Numbered from the stretch's first letter, positions 8,251 through 18,154 are shown. The stretch: 35,918 bases of DNA from an uncultured beta proteobacterium (GCA_903897925.1 CAIUDG010000124.1:1-35918), one strand, 5' to 3'. The notes: generated by a model not told the origin, from the sequence alone. Numbers and translations: made by a program.

Positions 8251-10568
8251 TAGAAAGATGTCCCGATCTGAAATTGCAAGTTTTGGATTCTATCGCCATC
8301 AAACTGGCGTATGGGCTTGGCAAACGCCAAACGCAAGGGGCCGACCGGCGATACCCAGCTGATACCAATACCCACCGACGAGCGCATGGCGCCCAGGTCA
8401 ATCGGTTCGTCCACGCCGTAGATGCCGCCCGCGTCAAAAAAGCTGTACCAGCGCAAAGTGCGGTCATTGCCGCCACCCGGCAGGGGCGACAGCAGCTCGG
8501 CATTAAAGGTCACCTTGCGCGCGCCGCCGGTGGCGACCGAGGTGTTGGTCAGACCGGTGGCCAACGCATCGCGCTGTGCCGACGTGGTCAGGCTGCCCTG
8601 CTCAAAACCGCGCACCGAGCCCAAGCCACCGGAGTAGTAGTTCTTGAACACCGGGTAGCCCTTGCCATCGATGCCCACACCGGCGGACAAATCACCATTC
8701 AGCGCCAGCGTTGTCTTCTTGCTCAGCGGGAAGAATTGCTGGATCTGGGCGGTACTGCGCACATACGTCAGATCGCCCGCCGGACTCCATTCACCATTGA
8801 GGCGCACGACACGTCCGGTGCTGGGCAACAAGCCGCTGTCTCGTGTATCACGCGCCCACCCTGCCGACAGCGGCAGCGAATAGGTCACCATACCGTACTG
8901 GTCGGCAAATATCTGGTAAACGTTGGGCAGCAGCGAACCCAGAATGATTTCGGTCCGGTCGATGCCGGCTCCCAGGAACACGGTGTCGGTTTCCGTGAAT
9001 GGCACGCCAAAGCGCACGCTGGCACCCGTGGTCTGAATCGCATAACTGTCGATCGCCGTGTAGGGCTTGCTGGTGCGCTGGTACAGGTCGAGCGAACGCG
9101 ACACACCGTCTTCGGTGTAATACGGATTGGTCGTGCTGAACACCAGCGTGCGGTTGTAGGCGCTGGTGTTGACCTGAATACCAAGCGAATTGCCGGAACC
9201 GAAAGCATTTTCCTGCTGGAAACCAAAGGTCAGTCCCAAGCCATCGGCACTTGAAAAGCCGGCTCCGAGGCTGACGCTGCCGGTGGGCTTTTCGACCACG
9301 CTCACAGTCAAATCAACCTGGTCCATGGTGCCAGGAACTTCCTGGGTGTCCATGGTGACTTCCTTGAAATAGCCCAGGCGGTCAACCCGATTGCGCGACT
9401 GCTTGATCTTTTCACCGTCATACCAGGCCGCTTCCAGCTGACGGAACTCACGGCGAATCACTTCATCGCGGGTGCGATCATTGCCAGCCACGTTGATGCG
9501 GCGCACATACACGCGCCGGGCCGGATCACCAACCAGGGTAATTTCAACCCGATTGGTGCTGTGATCAATATCGGTCTTGGCTTCCACCCGGGCAAAGGCA
9601 AAGCCAAAGTTGGCGTAATAGTCGGTAAAGGCTTTGGTGGTCTGCGTAACCTGGTCGGCGTTGTAAGCCTCACCGGCCTTGATGGAAATCAGCGAGCGGA
9701 ACTCATCTTCCTTGGCCAGGTAGTTTCCACCCAACTTGATTTTTGACACCACGAAGCGATCACCTTCGGAAATATTGATGGTGACGCTGATGCCCTGCTT
9801 GTCCGGCGATATCGCCACCTGCGTCGACTCGATCTTGAATTCCAGGTAGCCGCGTGTCAGGTAATACGAACGCAGCGTCTCAATGTCGGCATTGAGCTTG
9901 GTGCGTGAATAGCGGTTCGATTTGGTGTACCAGCTCAGCCAGCCGCCAGTATCCTGATCAAACTGGTCCAGCAAGGTGGATTCGGAAAAGGTCTTGGCAC
10001 CCACGATATGCAGGCTGGTGATCTTTGCCGGCTCGCCTTCGCTGACGGAAAAACTCAGGTTGACGCGGTTGCGCTCCAGCGGCGTCACCGTGGTCACCAC
10101 GTCGGTGGCATACATGCTGCGGCTGATGTACTGGCGTTTCAACTCCTGCTCGGCGCGGTCCACCAGCGCCTTGTCGTAAGGACGACCGTCGGTCAGGCCG
10201 ATATCCCGCAGGGCCTTCTTGAGCACGTCCTTGTCAAATTCCTTGGTGCCGGAAAAATCCACATCGGCAATGGTCGGGCGCTCTTCGACAATCACCACCA
10301 GGGCGCCGTCCTTGACATCAATGCGCACGTCCTTGAACAGGCCCAGCGCAAACAGCGCCCGGATCGAGGCTGCCGCCTTCTCGTCGCTGTAGGTGTCACC
10401 CACCCGCACCGGAATCGACGCGAACACGGTGCCGGCCTCGACCCGCTGCAATCCCTCGACTCGGATGTCACGCACCGCAAAGGGCTCCAGCGCCATGGCC
10501 GCTGGCGCTGCCAGCGCCACCAGCAAGGCAGCAAACAGCCCGCGGAAAAAAATCAAATTCAAACGCAT
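8250..10568 (-). CDS. bamA: Outer-membrane protein assembly factor BamA
   Basis: A 772-residue BamA, the central subunit that folds and inserts beta-barrel proteins in the outer membrane. A signal peptide (about 1-26, ending AMA) is followed by five POTRA domains (about 28-425; first POTRA AVRDIRVEGLQRVEAGTVFA) and a 16-strand Omp85 barrel. The barrel contains the conserved loop-6 motif GSVRGFEQGSL, and the chain ends in the outer-membrane targeting strand finishing IGTSF with a terminal Phe. Length is typical. It lies 36 nt downstream of rseP and overlaps skp by 1 nt, the widely conserved rseP-bamA-skp-lpxD order. It may be under envelope-stress control elsewhere, but I see no clear sigma-E promoter in the 36-nt gap. 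Confidence 0.97.
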   Translation of the reverse strand: MRLNLIFFRGLFAALLVALAAPAAMALEPFAVRDIRVEGLQRVEAGTVFASIPVRVGDTYSDEKAAASIRALFALGLFKDVRIDVKDGALVVIVEERPTIADVDFSGTKEFDKDVLKKALRDIGLTDGRPYDKALVDRAEQELKRQYISRSMYATDVVTTVTPLERNRVNLSFSVSEGEPAKITSLHIVGAKTFSESTLLDQFDQDTGGWLSWYTKSNRYSRTKLNADIETLRSYYLTRGYLEFKIESTQVAISPDKQGISVTINISEGDRFVVSKIKLGGNYLAKEDEFRSLISIKAGEAYNADQVTQTTKAFTDYYANFGFAFARVEAKTDIDHSTNRVEITLVGDPARRVYVRRINVAGNDRTRDEVIRREFRQLEAAWYDGEKIKQSRNRVDRLGYFKEVTMDTQEVPGTMDQVDLTVSVVEKPTGSVSLGAGFSSADGLGLTFGFQQENAFGSGNSLGIQVNTSAYNRTLVFSTTNPYYTEDGVSRSLDLYQRTSKPYTAIDSYAIQTTGASVRFGVPFTETDTVFLGAGIDRTEIILGSLLPNVYQIFADQYGMVTYSLPLSAGWARDTRDSGLLPSTGRVVRLNGEWSPAGDLTYVRSTAQIQQFFPLSKKTTLALNGDLSAGVGIDGKGYPVFKNYYSGGLGSVRGFEQGSLTTSAQRDALATGLTNTSVATGGARKVTFNAELLSPLPGGGNDRTLRWYSFFDAGGIYGVDEPIDLGAMRSSVGIGISWVSPVGPLRLAFAKPIRQFDGDRIQNLQFQIGTSF

Positions 10569-10604
10569 AGAAGATAGTGGGTACGGGAAACGAGCGCTTA
10601 GAGA

Positions 10605-11966
10605 TCAGGACAAAAAGCGGGAAATATCATTAAAAATTGCAACGGACATCATTACGAACAACAGCGCGACGCCGACGCGTTGCAACTTGGCCATCCATGC
10701 TGGAGAAATGGATCGCCCAGTCACTCCCTCCCAAAGATAATACATCAGGTGACCACCATCCAGAACCGGCACCGGCAATAGGTTCAAGACGCCCAGACTG
10801 ATACTGACAATTGCCAGAAAGCTCAGGAACTGGCTGAGACCCATGGCTGCCGACCGGCCAGCATAGTCGGCAATGGTAATCGGACCGCTCAAATTTTTGT
10901 ACGAAGACATGCCGGTGGCAATCTGCCCCATCATGCGCAGAGACAGCACCGACACTTCCCAGGTTTTCGTCAGCGCACGCTGCACGCTTTGCAGCAAGCC
11001 CAAGCGCACCAGCACCATCCGTGGCGTGGCGCCAATCATGGCACCGACACGGCCGATTTCCGCTGTGCCATCGCGCTCCCGGTGCGGCGTCACGCGCAGT
11101 TCTAGCAAGCGCCCCTGGCGCTCCACCAGCCATTGCTGCGGCAGCGGATCGTGCGCACTGCCCGACTGCCGAATCAGCTCGCGCAACTGGGCGCCGTCGG
11201 CCATGGCCACACCGTCCACCTGGCGCACCACATCGCCGGATTGCAGACCGGCCGCCTGCGCCGCGCCCTCCGGGCGCAAGTCACCAATGTAAGCCGGCGA
11301 GAACGGTGCCACAAAGCCGATTTTGCGGAACAAGGTGGCATCCGCCTGGCGCACATCCAGGTCCGTAAATTTGAGTAAAGACTGGCGTTCTTCCGTGGAA
11401 TCTGCCGGCTGGTAGGTCAAAACCAGGTTTTTTTCCGCCAACGCCGCGCGCGCGATTTGCCAATTGAGTTCATCAAAGGACGGCACCGGGTAGTCCTGCC
11501 CTTGCTCGTCGCTGGCACGCAGCACCAGTTCACCGCCAACCCAGCCGGCCTGTGCCGCCAGGCTGCCTTGCGGCGGGCGCGCAATGCGCGCTTCGGGTGC
11601 TTCCACGCCCCACCAGTTCACCGCCGAATACAGCAGTATCGCCAGCAGCAGATTGGCCAACGGCCCGGCAGCCACAATCAGCGCCCGGCTGCGCAAACGC
11701 TGCCGGTTGAAGGCCTGCGCCAGCTCGGCCGGATCGACGGCCGCCTCGCGCTCGTCGAGCATGGCGACAAAGCCACCCAAGGGCAACAGCCCAAGCCGGT
11801 ATTCAGTACCTGAACGCTGTGAGGTCCAGCCCAGCACCCGCGGACCAATGCCGATGGAAAAACGCAGCACCTTGACGCCACAGGCACGTGCCATGGCAAA
11901 GTGGCCCCACTCATGGACCGCCACCAACAAGGCGATCGCCAGCAGGAATGCGCCCAATGTCAGCAT
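10605..11966 (-). CDS. rseP: Site-2 metalloprotease RseP (sigma-E regulator protease)
   Basis: A 453-residue inner-membrane zinc metalloprotease that cuts anti-sigma factors within the membrane (RseA in the envelope stress pathway) and clears signal-peptide remnants. The zinc site HEWGH is at about residues 18-22 in the first membrane span. The second metal-ligand motif, PVLDGGH, lies at about 400-406 in the third span. PDZ regions lie between them (GDLRPEGAAQAAGLQSGDVV). I chose ATG at 11966 (MLTLGAFLLAIALL): it lies 10 nt after the dxr stop and matches family N-termini. An upstream ATG at 12005 would add 13 residues inside dxr. No good Shine-Dalgarno is visible, consistent with coupling to dxr. 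Confidence 0.95.
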   Translation of the reverse strand: MLTLGAFLLAIALLVAVHEWGHFAMARACGVKVLRFSIGIGPRVLGWTSQRSGTEYRLGLLPLGGFVAMLDEREAAVDPAELAQAFNRQRLRSRALIVAAGPLANLLLAILLYSAVNWWGVEAPEARIARPPQGSLAAQAGWVGGELVLRASDEQGQDYPVPSFDELNWQIARAALAEKNLVLTYQPADSTEERQSLLKFTDLDVRQADATLFRKIGFVAPFSPAYIGDLRPEGAAQAAGLQSGDVVRQVDGVAMADGAQLRELIRQSGSAHDPLPQQWLVERQGRLLELRVTPHRERDGTAEIGRVGAMIGATPRMVLVRLGLLQSVQRALTKTWEVSVLSLRMMGQIATGMSSYKNLSGPITIADYAGRSAAMGLSQFLSFLAIVSISLGVLNLLPVPVLDGGHLMYYLWEGVTGRSISPAWMAKLQRVGVALLFVMMSVAIFNDISRFLS

Positions 11967-11976
11967 GCAGGCACGC

Positions 11977-13167
11977 TCATTGGCCCAGCGCTGCCAGCAC
12001 GGCACGCGCCACCGAACGGGACTCCTGGTCGAGTTCGATCAGGGCTTCCAGCGACTGTGGTGCGGCAAAGCGGGCACGGTCCATGGTCAGCAGATTGACC
12101 TGGTGGATCTGGTCAAAGCGCAATTCGCCGTTCAAGAAGGCTTCCACGGCGATTTCATTGGCGGCGTTGAGCACCGCAGTACTGCCCTGCGGCCCTTCCA
12201 GTGCACGCCAGGCCAGGGCCAACCCGGGATAACGGCGCTGGTGATCGGCGCTGGTAAACGGCTCAAAGGTCAGGCCGGCCAGGGCATTGAAGTCGATCGC
12301 CGCCGCGCCCGAGCGAATCCGCTGGGGCCAGGACAGGCCATAGGCAATGGGGCCGCGCATATCCGGTGTACCGAGCTGTGCCACCACCGAATGATCCACA
12401 AACTGCACCATGGAGTGAATCACGCTTTGCGGATGAATGATCACTTCGATGCGATTGGGCGCCATACCGAACAGGAAGCGCGCCTCAATCACTTCCAGCG
12501 CCTTGTTCATCATGGTGGCAGAGTCCACCGAAATCTTGCGGCCCATGACCCAATTGGGATGGGCACAGGCCTGGGCCGGCGTCACATCGCGCAGGGTTTC
12601 GGGGGCGCGGGTGCGAAACGGGCCGCCGGACGCGGTCAGGATCAGCTTGTCGACCAGACCGTCCCAGGTCGCCGGGTCTTCCGGCAGGGATTGAAAAATG
12701 GCCGAATGTTCACTGTCAATCGGCAGCAAGGTGGCGCCACCGGCGCGCACGGCGTCCATGAACAGCTGTCCGCCCACCACCAGGGCTTCCTTGTTGGCCA
12801 ACAGCAGGCGCTTGCCGCTGGCAGCGGCGGCCATGCATGGCGCCAGACCGGCGGCACCAACAATGGCTGCCATCACGCTGTCTACCTGCGGATGGCGTGC
12901 CATGTCGGCGATCGCCGCCGCGCCCGACAAGACCACCACCGACAAGCCGGCCGACTGGCAGCGCTGCTGCAAGTCCTGCCCCGCCACGACATCCGCCATC
13001 ACGGCGAATTTCGGCTGAAAGCGGGCGCACTGCGCCAGCATGCGCTCCACATTGGTGGCTGCCGTCAGGGCAAACACTTCAAAACGATCGGCGTGCATGC
13101 CGATCACGTCCAGCGTATTGACGCCAATCGAACCGGTAGATCCGAGTATGGCTACACGTTGTTTCAC
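11977..13167 (-). CDS. dxr: 1-deoxy-D-xylulose-5-phosphate reductoisomerase
   Basis: A 396-residue cytoplasmic enzyme that converts DXP to methylerythritol phosphate with NADPH, the committed step of the MEP isoprenoid pathway. The NADPH-binding GSTGSIGVNT is at the N-terminus (9-18). LLLANKEALVVGG, PIDSEHSAIFQ, LTASGGPFR, WVMGRKISVDSATMMNKALE (metal and substrate binding) and HPQSVIHSMVQ are all present. The start is GTG at 13167, overlapping the cdsA stop as GTGA; the length is typical. It lies between cdsA and rseP in the uppS-cdsA-dxr-rseP run, linking isoprenoid supply with undecaprenyl phosphate synthesis by UppS. Confidence 0.97.
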   Translation of the reverse strand: MKQRVAILGSTGSIGVNTLDVIGMHADRFEVFALTAATNVERMLAQCARFQPKFAVMADVVAGQDLQQRCQSAGLSVVVLSGAAAIADMARHPQVDSVMAAIVGAAGLAPCMAAAASGKRLLLANKEALVVGGQLFMDAVRAGGATLLPIDSEHSAIFQSLPEDPATWDGLVDKLILTASGGPFRTRAPETLRDVTPAQACAHPNWVMGRKISVDSATMMNKALEVIEARFLFGMAPNRIEVIIHPQSVIHSMVQFVDHSVVAQLGTPDMRGPIAYGLSWPQRIRSGAAAIDFNALAGLTFEPFTSADHQRRYPGLALAWRALEGPQGSTAVLNAANEIAVEAFLNGELRFDQIHQVNLLTMDRARFAAPQSLEALIELDQESRSVARAVLAALGQ

Positions 13168-14018
13168 GGCGTCCCCAATTCAAGCAACATCATGGTCAAG
13201 GGCAAGGTCGGCAACAAGGCATCCAGGCGGTCCAGCACGCCCCCGTGGCCAGGCAGCAGCTGGCTGCTGTCTTTCACACCTGCAGCGCGTTTGAACAAGG
13301 ATTCCAGCAAATCACCGACCACGCTCATGGCGCAAAGAAAAACCACACTCAGCAACAACATGGGTCCGCCCATGGCATACAGACGGCTGTACAGACTGGC
13401 CGAGTCGACGCTGTAATGTGCCTCCATCTGCATCCAGCCCCAGGCGCACAACAGCACCCCAAGCAGCCCGCCCAGCGCACCTTCCCAGGTCTTGCCCGGA
13501 CTGATGCTGGGTGCCAGCTTGTTGCGGAAAAAGCGCCCGCCCAGTGCACGCCCGGCGAAATAGGCAAACACATCGGCGGCCCACACCAGCACCAGCACCG
13601 AAAACAAAAAATTAATGCCAATCAGGCGCGCCTGCATGGCCGCCAGCCAGGCCACCGCCATGACCCAGGGCCCGCCGAGCCAGCGCAGGGGCCGTGGAAT
13701 GGCGCGCCAGGCCGGTGTGCCGAAACGCAGCAACCAGGCACCCAGCAGCACCCAGGCCGATCCGGTCACGGTCCACAACACATGGAAATGCATGGTTGCG
13801 CCACCGGCCAGCCAGATTCCAGCGCACAGCAGTGCGCAGGCCAGCCCGCTAAGTACCGAGGGCACGGCGCCGTACTGGTTCAGCCGCGCCCACTCCCAGG
13901 CGCCGCAGGCCACCAGCACCAGCGTCACGCCGATGAAGGGCAGCGGTGACGGGTGCAAGGTGGCGTACAACAGCACACCCAACATAATCAGCGCGGTGAT
14001 GATTCTTTGCTTCAGCAT
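13164..14018 (-). CDS. cdsA: Phosphatidate cytidylyltransferase (CDP-diacylglycerol synthase)
   Basis: A 284-residue integral membrane enzyme that makes CDP-diacylglycerol from phosphatidic acid and CTP, the precursor of all main phospholipids. Several hydrophobic spans fill the first two thirds. The family signature is in the C-terminal part, from SLFKRAAGVKDSSQLLPGHG into the following GVLDRLDAL, with the Lys-Asp and His-Gly-Gly-x-x-Asp-Arg-x-Asp positions intact. SPGKTWEGALGG precedes it. The start ATG lies 12 nt after the uppS stop, and the TGA overlaps the dxr GTG. Confidence 0.95.
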   Translation of the reverse strand: MLKQRIITALIMLGVLLYATLHPSPLPFIGVTLVLVACGAWEWARLNQYGAVPSVLSGLACALLCAGIWLAGGATMHFHVLWTVTGSAWVLLGAWLLRFGTPAWRAIPRPLRWLGGPWVMAVAWLAAMQARLIGINFLFSVLVLVWAADVFAYFAGRALGGRFFRNKLAPSISPGKTWEGALGGLLGVLLCAWGWMQMEAHYSVDSASLYSRLYAMGGPMLLLSVVFLCAMSVVGDLLESLFKRAAGVKDSSQLLPGHGGVLDRLDALLPTLPLTMMLLELGTP

Positions 14019-14030
14019 TCCGACTCACTT

Positions 14031-14759
14031 TCACACCGCAGTGTTGTTGCTGTCCGCGCGCGTTGCGCCGACCATGCCGAAACGGCGTTCCCGCGAGGCG
14101 TAAGCCGCCAACGCAGCGTCCAGGGCGACGACGTCAAAATCCGGCCACAGCAATTCGCTGAAATACAGCTCACTGTAGGCCGCTTGCCATAACAGAAAAT
14201 TGCTCAGGCGCATTTCGCCGCTGGTTCGAATGATCAGGTCCGGCTCCGAGCCAAACGGCGCCGCCAGGTTCAGGCTCAGGCTGTCCTGCGTCAATACCTC
14301 GCCACGCGCAAGCATGGCATTGACCGCTTGCACTATGTCCCAGCGGCCGCCGTAGTTGAAGCACACATTCAGCCGCAGAACAGTATTGTTGGCGGTCGCA
14401 CGCTCGGCCTCCGCCAAACCCTTCTGGACGCGCTCTGACAATTCATTGCGGGCTCCGACAAACACCAGCCGCACCCCTTCGCGACTGAGTGCCGGAACTT
14501 CGCGCGACAGCGCCAGCGTCAGAATGTCCATCAAGCCGCTGACCTCGTCGGCAGGCCGCTTCCAGTTCTCCGAGGAGAAGGCAAACACGGTCAGCACTTT
14601 CACGCCCCGCTTGGCGCAGGCCGTGACCGTGCGGCGCAAGCTTTCTACCCCCTGCCGATGACCGGCAATGCGTGGCAGGAAACGCTTGGACGCCCAGCGT
14701 CCGTTGCCATCCATGACGATAGCGATATGCCGGGGCACGGCCTCTGGGGTTGGTGCCAT
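14031..14759 (-). CDS. uppS: Undecaprenyl-diphosphate synthase
   Basis: A 242-residue cis-prenyltransferase that adds isopentenyl units to farnesyl diphosphate to give the C55 carrier for peptidoglycan and other envelope polymers. The catalytic Asp is in HIAIVMDGNGRWA (Asp17). AGHRQGVESLRRTV, FAFSSENWKRP and the C-terminal IRTSGEMRLSNFLLWQ signature all match. Length is normal. It lies 27 nt after frr and 12 nt before cdsA. Its product is recycled by the UppP homologue encoded at 29059, though that gene is in a separate cluster. Confidence 0.96.
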   Translation of the reverse strand: MAPTPEAVPRHIAIVMDGNGRWASKRFLPRIAGHRQGVESLRRTVTACAKRGVKVLTVFAFSSENWKRPADEVSGLMDILTLALSREVPALSREGVRLVFVGARNELSERVQKGLAEAERATANNTVLRLNVCFNYGGRWDIVQAVNAMLARGEVLTQDSLSLNLAAPFGSEPDLIIRTSGEMRLSNFLLWQAAYSELYFSELLWPDFDVVALDAALAAYASRERRFGMVGATRADSNNTAV

Positions 14760-14786
14760 GGCGAAGTCAGGCGTTCGACAATGGCG

Positions 14787-15347
14787 TCAAACCGCCATGA
14801 TGTCGGTTTCTTTGGCAGCCACCAGCTGATCAACTTCAGCAATGTGCCGGTCGGTCACTTTCTGGATTTCGGCTTCAGAACGCTTCTGGTCATCTTCCGA
14901 AGCCAGCTTGTCTTTCACCAGTTTTTTCACCGCGTCGTTGGCATCGCGGCGCACGTTGCGAATGGCCACTTTGGCGCTTTCGCCTTCACCACGCACCAGC
15001 TTGGTCAGTTCTTTGCGGCGCTCTTCAGTCATCATCGGCATGGGCACACGGATCAGATCGCCCATGCTGGCCGGGTTCAAACCCAGGTCGCTTTCGCGGA
15101 TGGCTTTTTCGATCTTGGCGCCCATGCCCTTTTCCCAAGGCTGGATACCAATCGTGCGGGCGTCCAGCAGCGTCAGATTGGCAACCTGGCTGAGCGGCAG
15201 CATGGAGCCGTAATAGTCCACATGCACGGTGTCCAGCAGCGCCGGATTGGCGCGGCCGGTGCGGATTTTGGTGAGATTGGTTTTGAACGATTCGATGGAA
15301 TGGTCCATCTTGCTGTCCAGATTTTTCTTGATGTCATCCAAAGTCAT
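14787..15347 (-). CDS. frr: Ribosome recycling factor
   Basis: A 186-residue tRNA-shaped protein that, with EF-G, splits post-termination ribosomes. It starts [20 protein letters not shown] and contains the RRF core [55 protein letters not shown] and the C-terminal helix [19 protein letters not shown]. Length is exactly the family norm. A good ribosome-binding site (AGGAG, about 9 nt upstream) precedes the ATG at 15347. It lies 49 nt after pyrH, in the usual tsf-pyrH-frr order. Confidence 0.97.
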   Translation of the reverse strand: MTLDDIKKNLDSKMDHSIESFKTNLTKIRTGRANPALLDTVHVDYYGSMLPLSQVANLTLLDARTIGIQPWEKGMGAKIEKAIRESDLGLNPASMGDLIRVPMPMMTEERRKELTKLVRGEGESAKVAIRNVRRDANDAVKKLVKDKLASEDDQKRSEAEIQKVTDRHIAEVDQLVAAKETDIMAV

Positions 15348-15396
15348 GATTCTCTACTCCTGTCATTCCATCGAACTGCCGCTGCACCCAGGCACT

Positions 15397-16119
15397 TCAG
15401 ACGTGCACCAGCGTGCCTTCGTCCTGGCCCATGATGACGCGCTTGAGGGCGCCGTGCTTGAAAATCGAAAACACCTTGATCGGCAATTTCTGATCCCGGC
15501 ACAGGGCGAACGCGGTGGCGTCCATGATGCCCAGGCTGCGCGACATGGCTTCGTCAAAGGTGATGTTGGAATAACGCACGGCGTGCGGATCCTTTTTCGG
15601 ATCGGCGCTGTAAACACCGTCCACCTTGGTTGCCTTGAGCACGATCTCGGCGCCGATCTCGGCACCACGCAGGGCCGCCGCCGTGTCGGTGGTGAAGAAT
15701 GGATTGCCGGTGCCGGCGGCGAAGATCACTACCTTGCCCTCTTCCATGTACTGCAAGGCCTTCGGGCGAATATACGGCTCGACCACCTGCTCAATGCCGA
15801 TGGCCGACATCACACGCGCAATCAGGCCGGCCTTGTTCATGGTGTCACCCAGGGCGAGTGCATTCATGACCGTGGCCAGCATGCCCATGTAATCGGCGGT
15901 AGCCCGGTCCATGCCGACCGAACCGCCAGCGACGCCACGGAAAATATTGCCGCCGCCGATGACGACGGCGACTTCCACACCCAGTCGGTTCACCTCGGCA
16001 ATTTCGTCGACCATGCGCACGATGGTGTCGTGGTTGATGCCGAACTGGTCATCGCCCATCAGGGACTCACCCGACAGCTTTAGCAAAATTCTCTTGTAAG
16101 CCGGCTTGTCATTTTGCAT
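15397..16119 (-). CDS. pyrH: Uridylate kinase (UMP kinase)
   Basis: A 240-residue hexameric kinase of the amino-acid kinase fold that phosphorylates UMP to UDP, essential for nucleotide and cell-wall precursor supply. [16 protein letters not shown] is at the N-terminus. [11 protein letters not shown] (ATP/GTP-site glycine loop), [19 protein letters not shown] and the [20 protein letters not shown] region match PyrH. Length is normal. It lies 48 nt downstream of tsf and 49 nt upstream of frr. No separate promoter is obvious in those gaps. Confidence 0.97.
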   Translation of the reverse strand: MQNDKPAYKRILLKLSGESLMGDDQFGINHDTIVRMVDEIAEVNRLGVEVAVVIGGGNIFRGVAGGSVGMDRATADYMGMLATVMNALALGDTMNKAGLIARVMSAIGIEQVVEPYIRPKALQYMEEGKVVIFAAGTGNPFFTTDTAAALRGAEIGAEIVLKATKVDGVYSADPKKDPHAVRYSNITFDEAMSRSLGIMDATAFALCRDQKLPIKVFSIFKHGALKRVIMGQDEGTLVHV

Positions 16120-16167
16120 AGTGCTGTCCTTTGTGATGTGTTGGATGGGCGATGGGGAGGGCTTGGT

Positions 16168-17091
16168 TTAGGCGGTCTGCTTGGCAGCAGCCACTTGGGC
16201 AGCCACTTCGGCAGCGAAGTCGTCAACCTTCTTCTCAATGCCTTCACCCACCACGTACATGGTGAAACCCTTGACCGTGGTGTTGATGGCCTTGAGCATT
16301 TGCTCGACGGTCTGCTTGTCGTTCTTCACGAAGGCCTGGTTGAACAGGGACACTTCCTTGAGGTACTTCTGCACGCCGCCATCGATGCGCTTGGCAACGA
16401 TTTCAGCGGACTGCACTGGCTTGCCAGCGGCAGTTGCCACTGCAGCGTCTTCGGCCGCCTTGGCCGCAGCCACCGAACGCTCGCGCTCGACCAGTTCAGC
16501 CGGTACGTCGGCAGACGACAAGGCTACCGGCTTCATGGCAGCAACGTGCATGGCAACGTCCTTGGCAGCAACTGCGTCGCCCGCATACTCGACCACCACG
16601 CCAATGCGTGTGCCGTGCAGGTAAGTAGCCAGGCTGGCGCCGGAATCGAAACGCTTGAAGCGGCGGAACGTCATGTTTTCGCCGATCTTGCCGATCAGAC
16701 CACGACGCACATCTTCCAGCGTCGGGCCAAAGCCGTCCTGGCTGTATTCCAACGCACCCAGTGCGGCGACATCTGCAGGGTTGTTCTTGACGATCAGCTC
16801 GGCGGCCTTGCCGGCCAATGCCAGGAAGCTGTCATTCTTGGTTACGAAGTCGGTTTCGCAGTTGACTTCGAGCAACGCGCCGGTGGTGCCTTCAACGAAG
16901 CTGGCGACAACGCCTTCTGCCGTAACACGGGCAGCCGCCTTGCCGGCCTTGCTGCCGAGCTTGACGCGCAGCAACTCTTCGGCCTTGACCATATCGCCTT
17001 CGGCTTCCGTCAATGCCTTCTTGCATTCCATCATCGGTGCGTCGGTCTTTCCACGCAGTTCAGCAACCATACTTGCAGTAATCGCAGCCAT
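16168..17091 (-). CDS. tsf: Elongation factor Ts
   Basis: A 307-residue guanine-nucleotide exchange factor for EF-Tu. The N-terminal UBA-like domain ([20 protein letters not shown], about 12-31) is followed by the coiled and core domains with the family segments [15 protein letters not shown] and, further on, [11 protein letters not shown]. Length is slightly above the E. coli protein but usual for betaproteobacteria. It is preceded by a terminator-like hairpin at 17133-17160 that separates it from rpsB, so a fraction of transcripts would stop before it. Confidence 0.97.
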   Translation of the reverse strand: MAAITASMVAELRGKTDAPMMECKKALTEAEGDMVKAEELLRVKLGSKAGKAAARVTAEGVVASFVEGTTGALLEVNCETDFVTKNDSFLALAGKAAELIVKNNPADVAALGALEYSQDGFGPTLEDVRRGLIGKIGENMTFRRFKRFDSGASLATYLHGTRIGVVVEYAGDAVAAKDVAMHVAAMKPVALSSADVPAELVERERSVAAAKAAEDAAVATAAGKPVQSAEIVAKRIDGGVQKYLKEVSLFNQAFVKNDKQTVEQMLKAINTTVKGFTMYVVGEGIEKKVDDFAAEVAAQVAAAKQTA

Positions 17092-17132
17092 TCTTACTTC
17101 TCCAATTTCAATTCAATACAACCATGTCAATT

Positions 17133-17160
17133 AAAAAAAGGGGGCAACAAAGCCCCCTTT
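17133..17160 (-). terminator. Intrinsic terminator/attenuator between rpsB and tsf
   Basis: On the minus strand a 9-bp stem AAAGGGGGC / GCCCCCTTT with a 6-nt loop is followed by a run of T (the stem's last three T plus four more). It lies 18 nt after the rpsB stop and about 40 nt before the tsf start. As tsf has no strong promoter of its own that I can see, this is probably a partial terminator that sets the S2 to EF-Ts ratio. Confidence 0.85.
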
Positions 17161-17178
17161 GGTAAGGGCGCGCAGTGC

Positions 17179-17931
17179 TTAGGCAGCTGCTTCGCTCACT
17201 TCCACGAATTCGTCGTCGCCTTCAGCGGCCACGGCCTTGACCACGTCTTCCACGGCGTTGGCACGGCCTTCGAGGATCGCGTCAGCGATACCGCGGGCAT
17301 ACAGCGTAACGGCCTTGGAGGAGTCATCGTTGCCGGGGATCACGTAGTCAATGCCTTCGGGCGAGTGGTTGGAGTCAACCACGCCGATCAGCGGAATGCC
17401 AAGCTTGCGGGCTTCAGCGATGGCAATCTTGTGGTAGCCGACGTCGATCACGAAAATTGCATCTGGCAGCGCGTTCATGTCCTGGATGCCGCCGATGTCT
17501 TTTTCCAGCTTTTCCAGTTCACGAGCGAACATCAGTTGTTCTTTCTTGCTCATGCTTTCCAGACCGGCTTCCTGTTGCACTTTCATGTCCTTCAGGCGCT
17601 TGATCGATGTCTTGACCGTCTTGAAGTTGGTCAGCATGCCGCCGAGCCAGCGCTGGTCAACGAAAGGAACACCAGCACGTGCAGCTTCAGCCGCCACGAT
17701 TTCGCGCGCCTGGCGCTTGGTGCCCACCATCAGGATGGTGCCACGCTTGGCGGCCAACTGGCGCACGAACTTGGCGGCGTCCTGGAACATCGGCAAAGAC
17801 TTTTCCAGGTTGATGATGTGAATCTTGTTGCGATGACCGAAGATGAACGGGGCCATCTTGGGGTTCCAGAAGCGGGTCTGGTGACCAAAATGGACACCGG
17901 CTTCCAACATTTCGCGCATAGTAACTGCCAT
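17179..17931 (-). CDS. rpsB: 30S ribosomal protein S2
   Basis: A 250-residue S2 protein of the small ribosomal subunit. It starts [20 protein letters not shown] and includes [35 protein letters not shown] and the [20 protein letters not shown] segment. I chose ATG at 17931: GGAGA lies 6 nt upstream and this is the normal S2 start. The in-frame TTG 12 nt further out is part of the ribosome-binding site. It is the first gene of the long minus-strand block and has a roughly 140-nt leader, in which S2 autoregulation is possible. The C-terminus is acidic, as in other betaproteobacterial S2 proteins. Confidence 0.97.
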   Translation of the reverse strand: MAVTMREMLEAGVHFGHQTRFWNPKMAPFIFGHRNKIHIINLEKSLPMFQDAAKFVRQLAAKRGTILMVGTKRQAREIVAAEAARAGVPFVDQRWLGGMLTNFKTVKTSIKRLKDMKVQQEAGLESMSKKEQLMFARELEKLEKDIGGIQDMNALPDAIFVIDVGYHKIAIAEARKLGIPLIGVVDSNHSPEGIDYVIPGNDDSSKAVTLYARGIADAILEGRANAVEDVVKAVAAEGDDEFVEVSEAAA

Positions 17932-18081
17932 AAATTTCTCCAAAGGTTAGGTCTTAAAGCCGGTCCACTGATCGGACAGCGAGAAGCTAGAATTCGCGCT
18001 GTCGCAACACCTTGTAAGAACCGGTTTGCGATTACGTTGTGGGTGGTGCAACTGCACTGCCAGCACAACCGTAGGATTTTA
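17932..18081 (-). promoter_or_regulatory. rpsB promoter candidate and long leader
   Basis: A TAAAAT -10-like box on the minus strand at 18076-18081 would start transcription near 18069, giving a leader of about 138 nt before rpsB. The -35 region is poor. Within the leader, GTTGTG at 18064-18069 and CACAAC at 18036-18041 (minus-strand reading) form a 6-bp stem around further pairing sequence. S2 is known to repress its own mRNA through leader structure in gammaproteobacteria; a similar role here is inference only. Confidence 0.45.
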
Positions 18082-18154
18082 GCATGGAAGATCGGGCCGT
18101 ATTCAGGGGGGCATGAAACTGAAAGCGGTAACCGGGTGCTTGTTTAGGGTAGTC

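Noticed and set aside
16114..18147. 677-codon plus-strand frame opposite tsf and rpsB
   Set aside because: It is the reverse complement of tsf and rpsB plus the terminator region; both real genes are certain.
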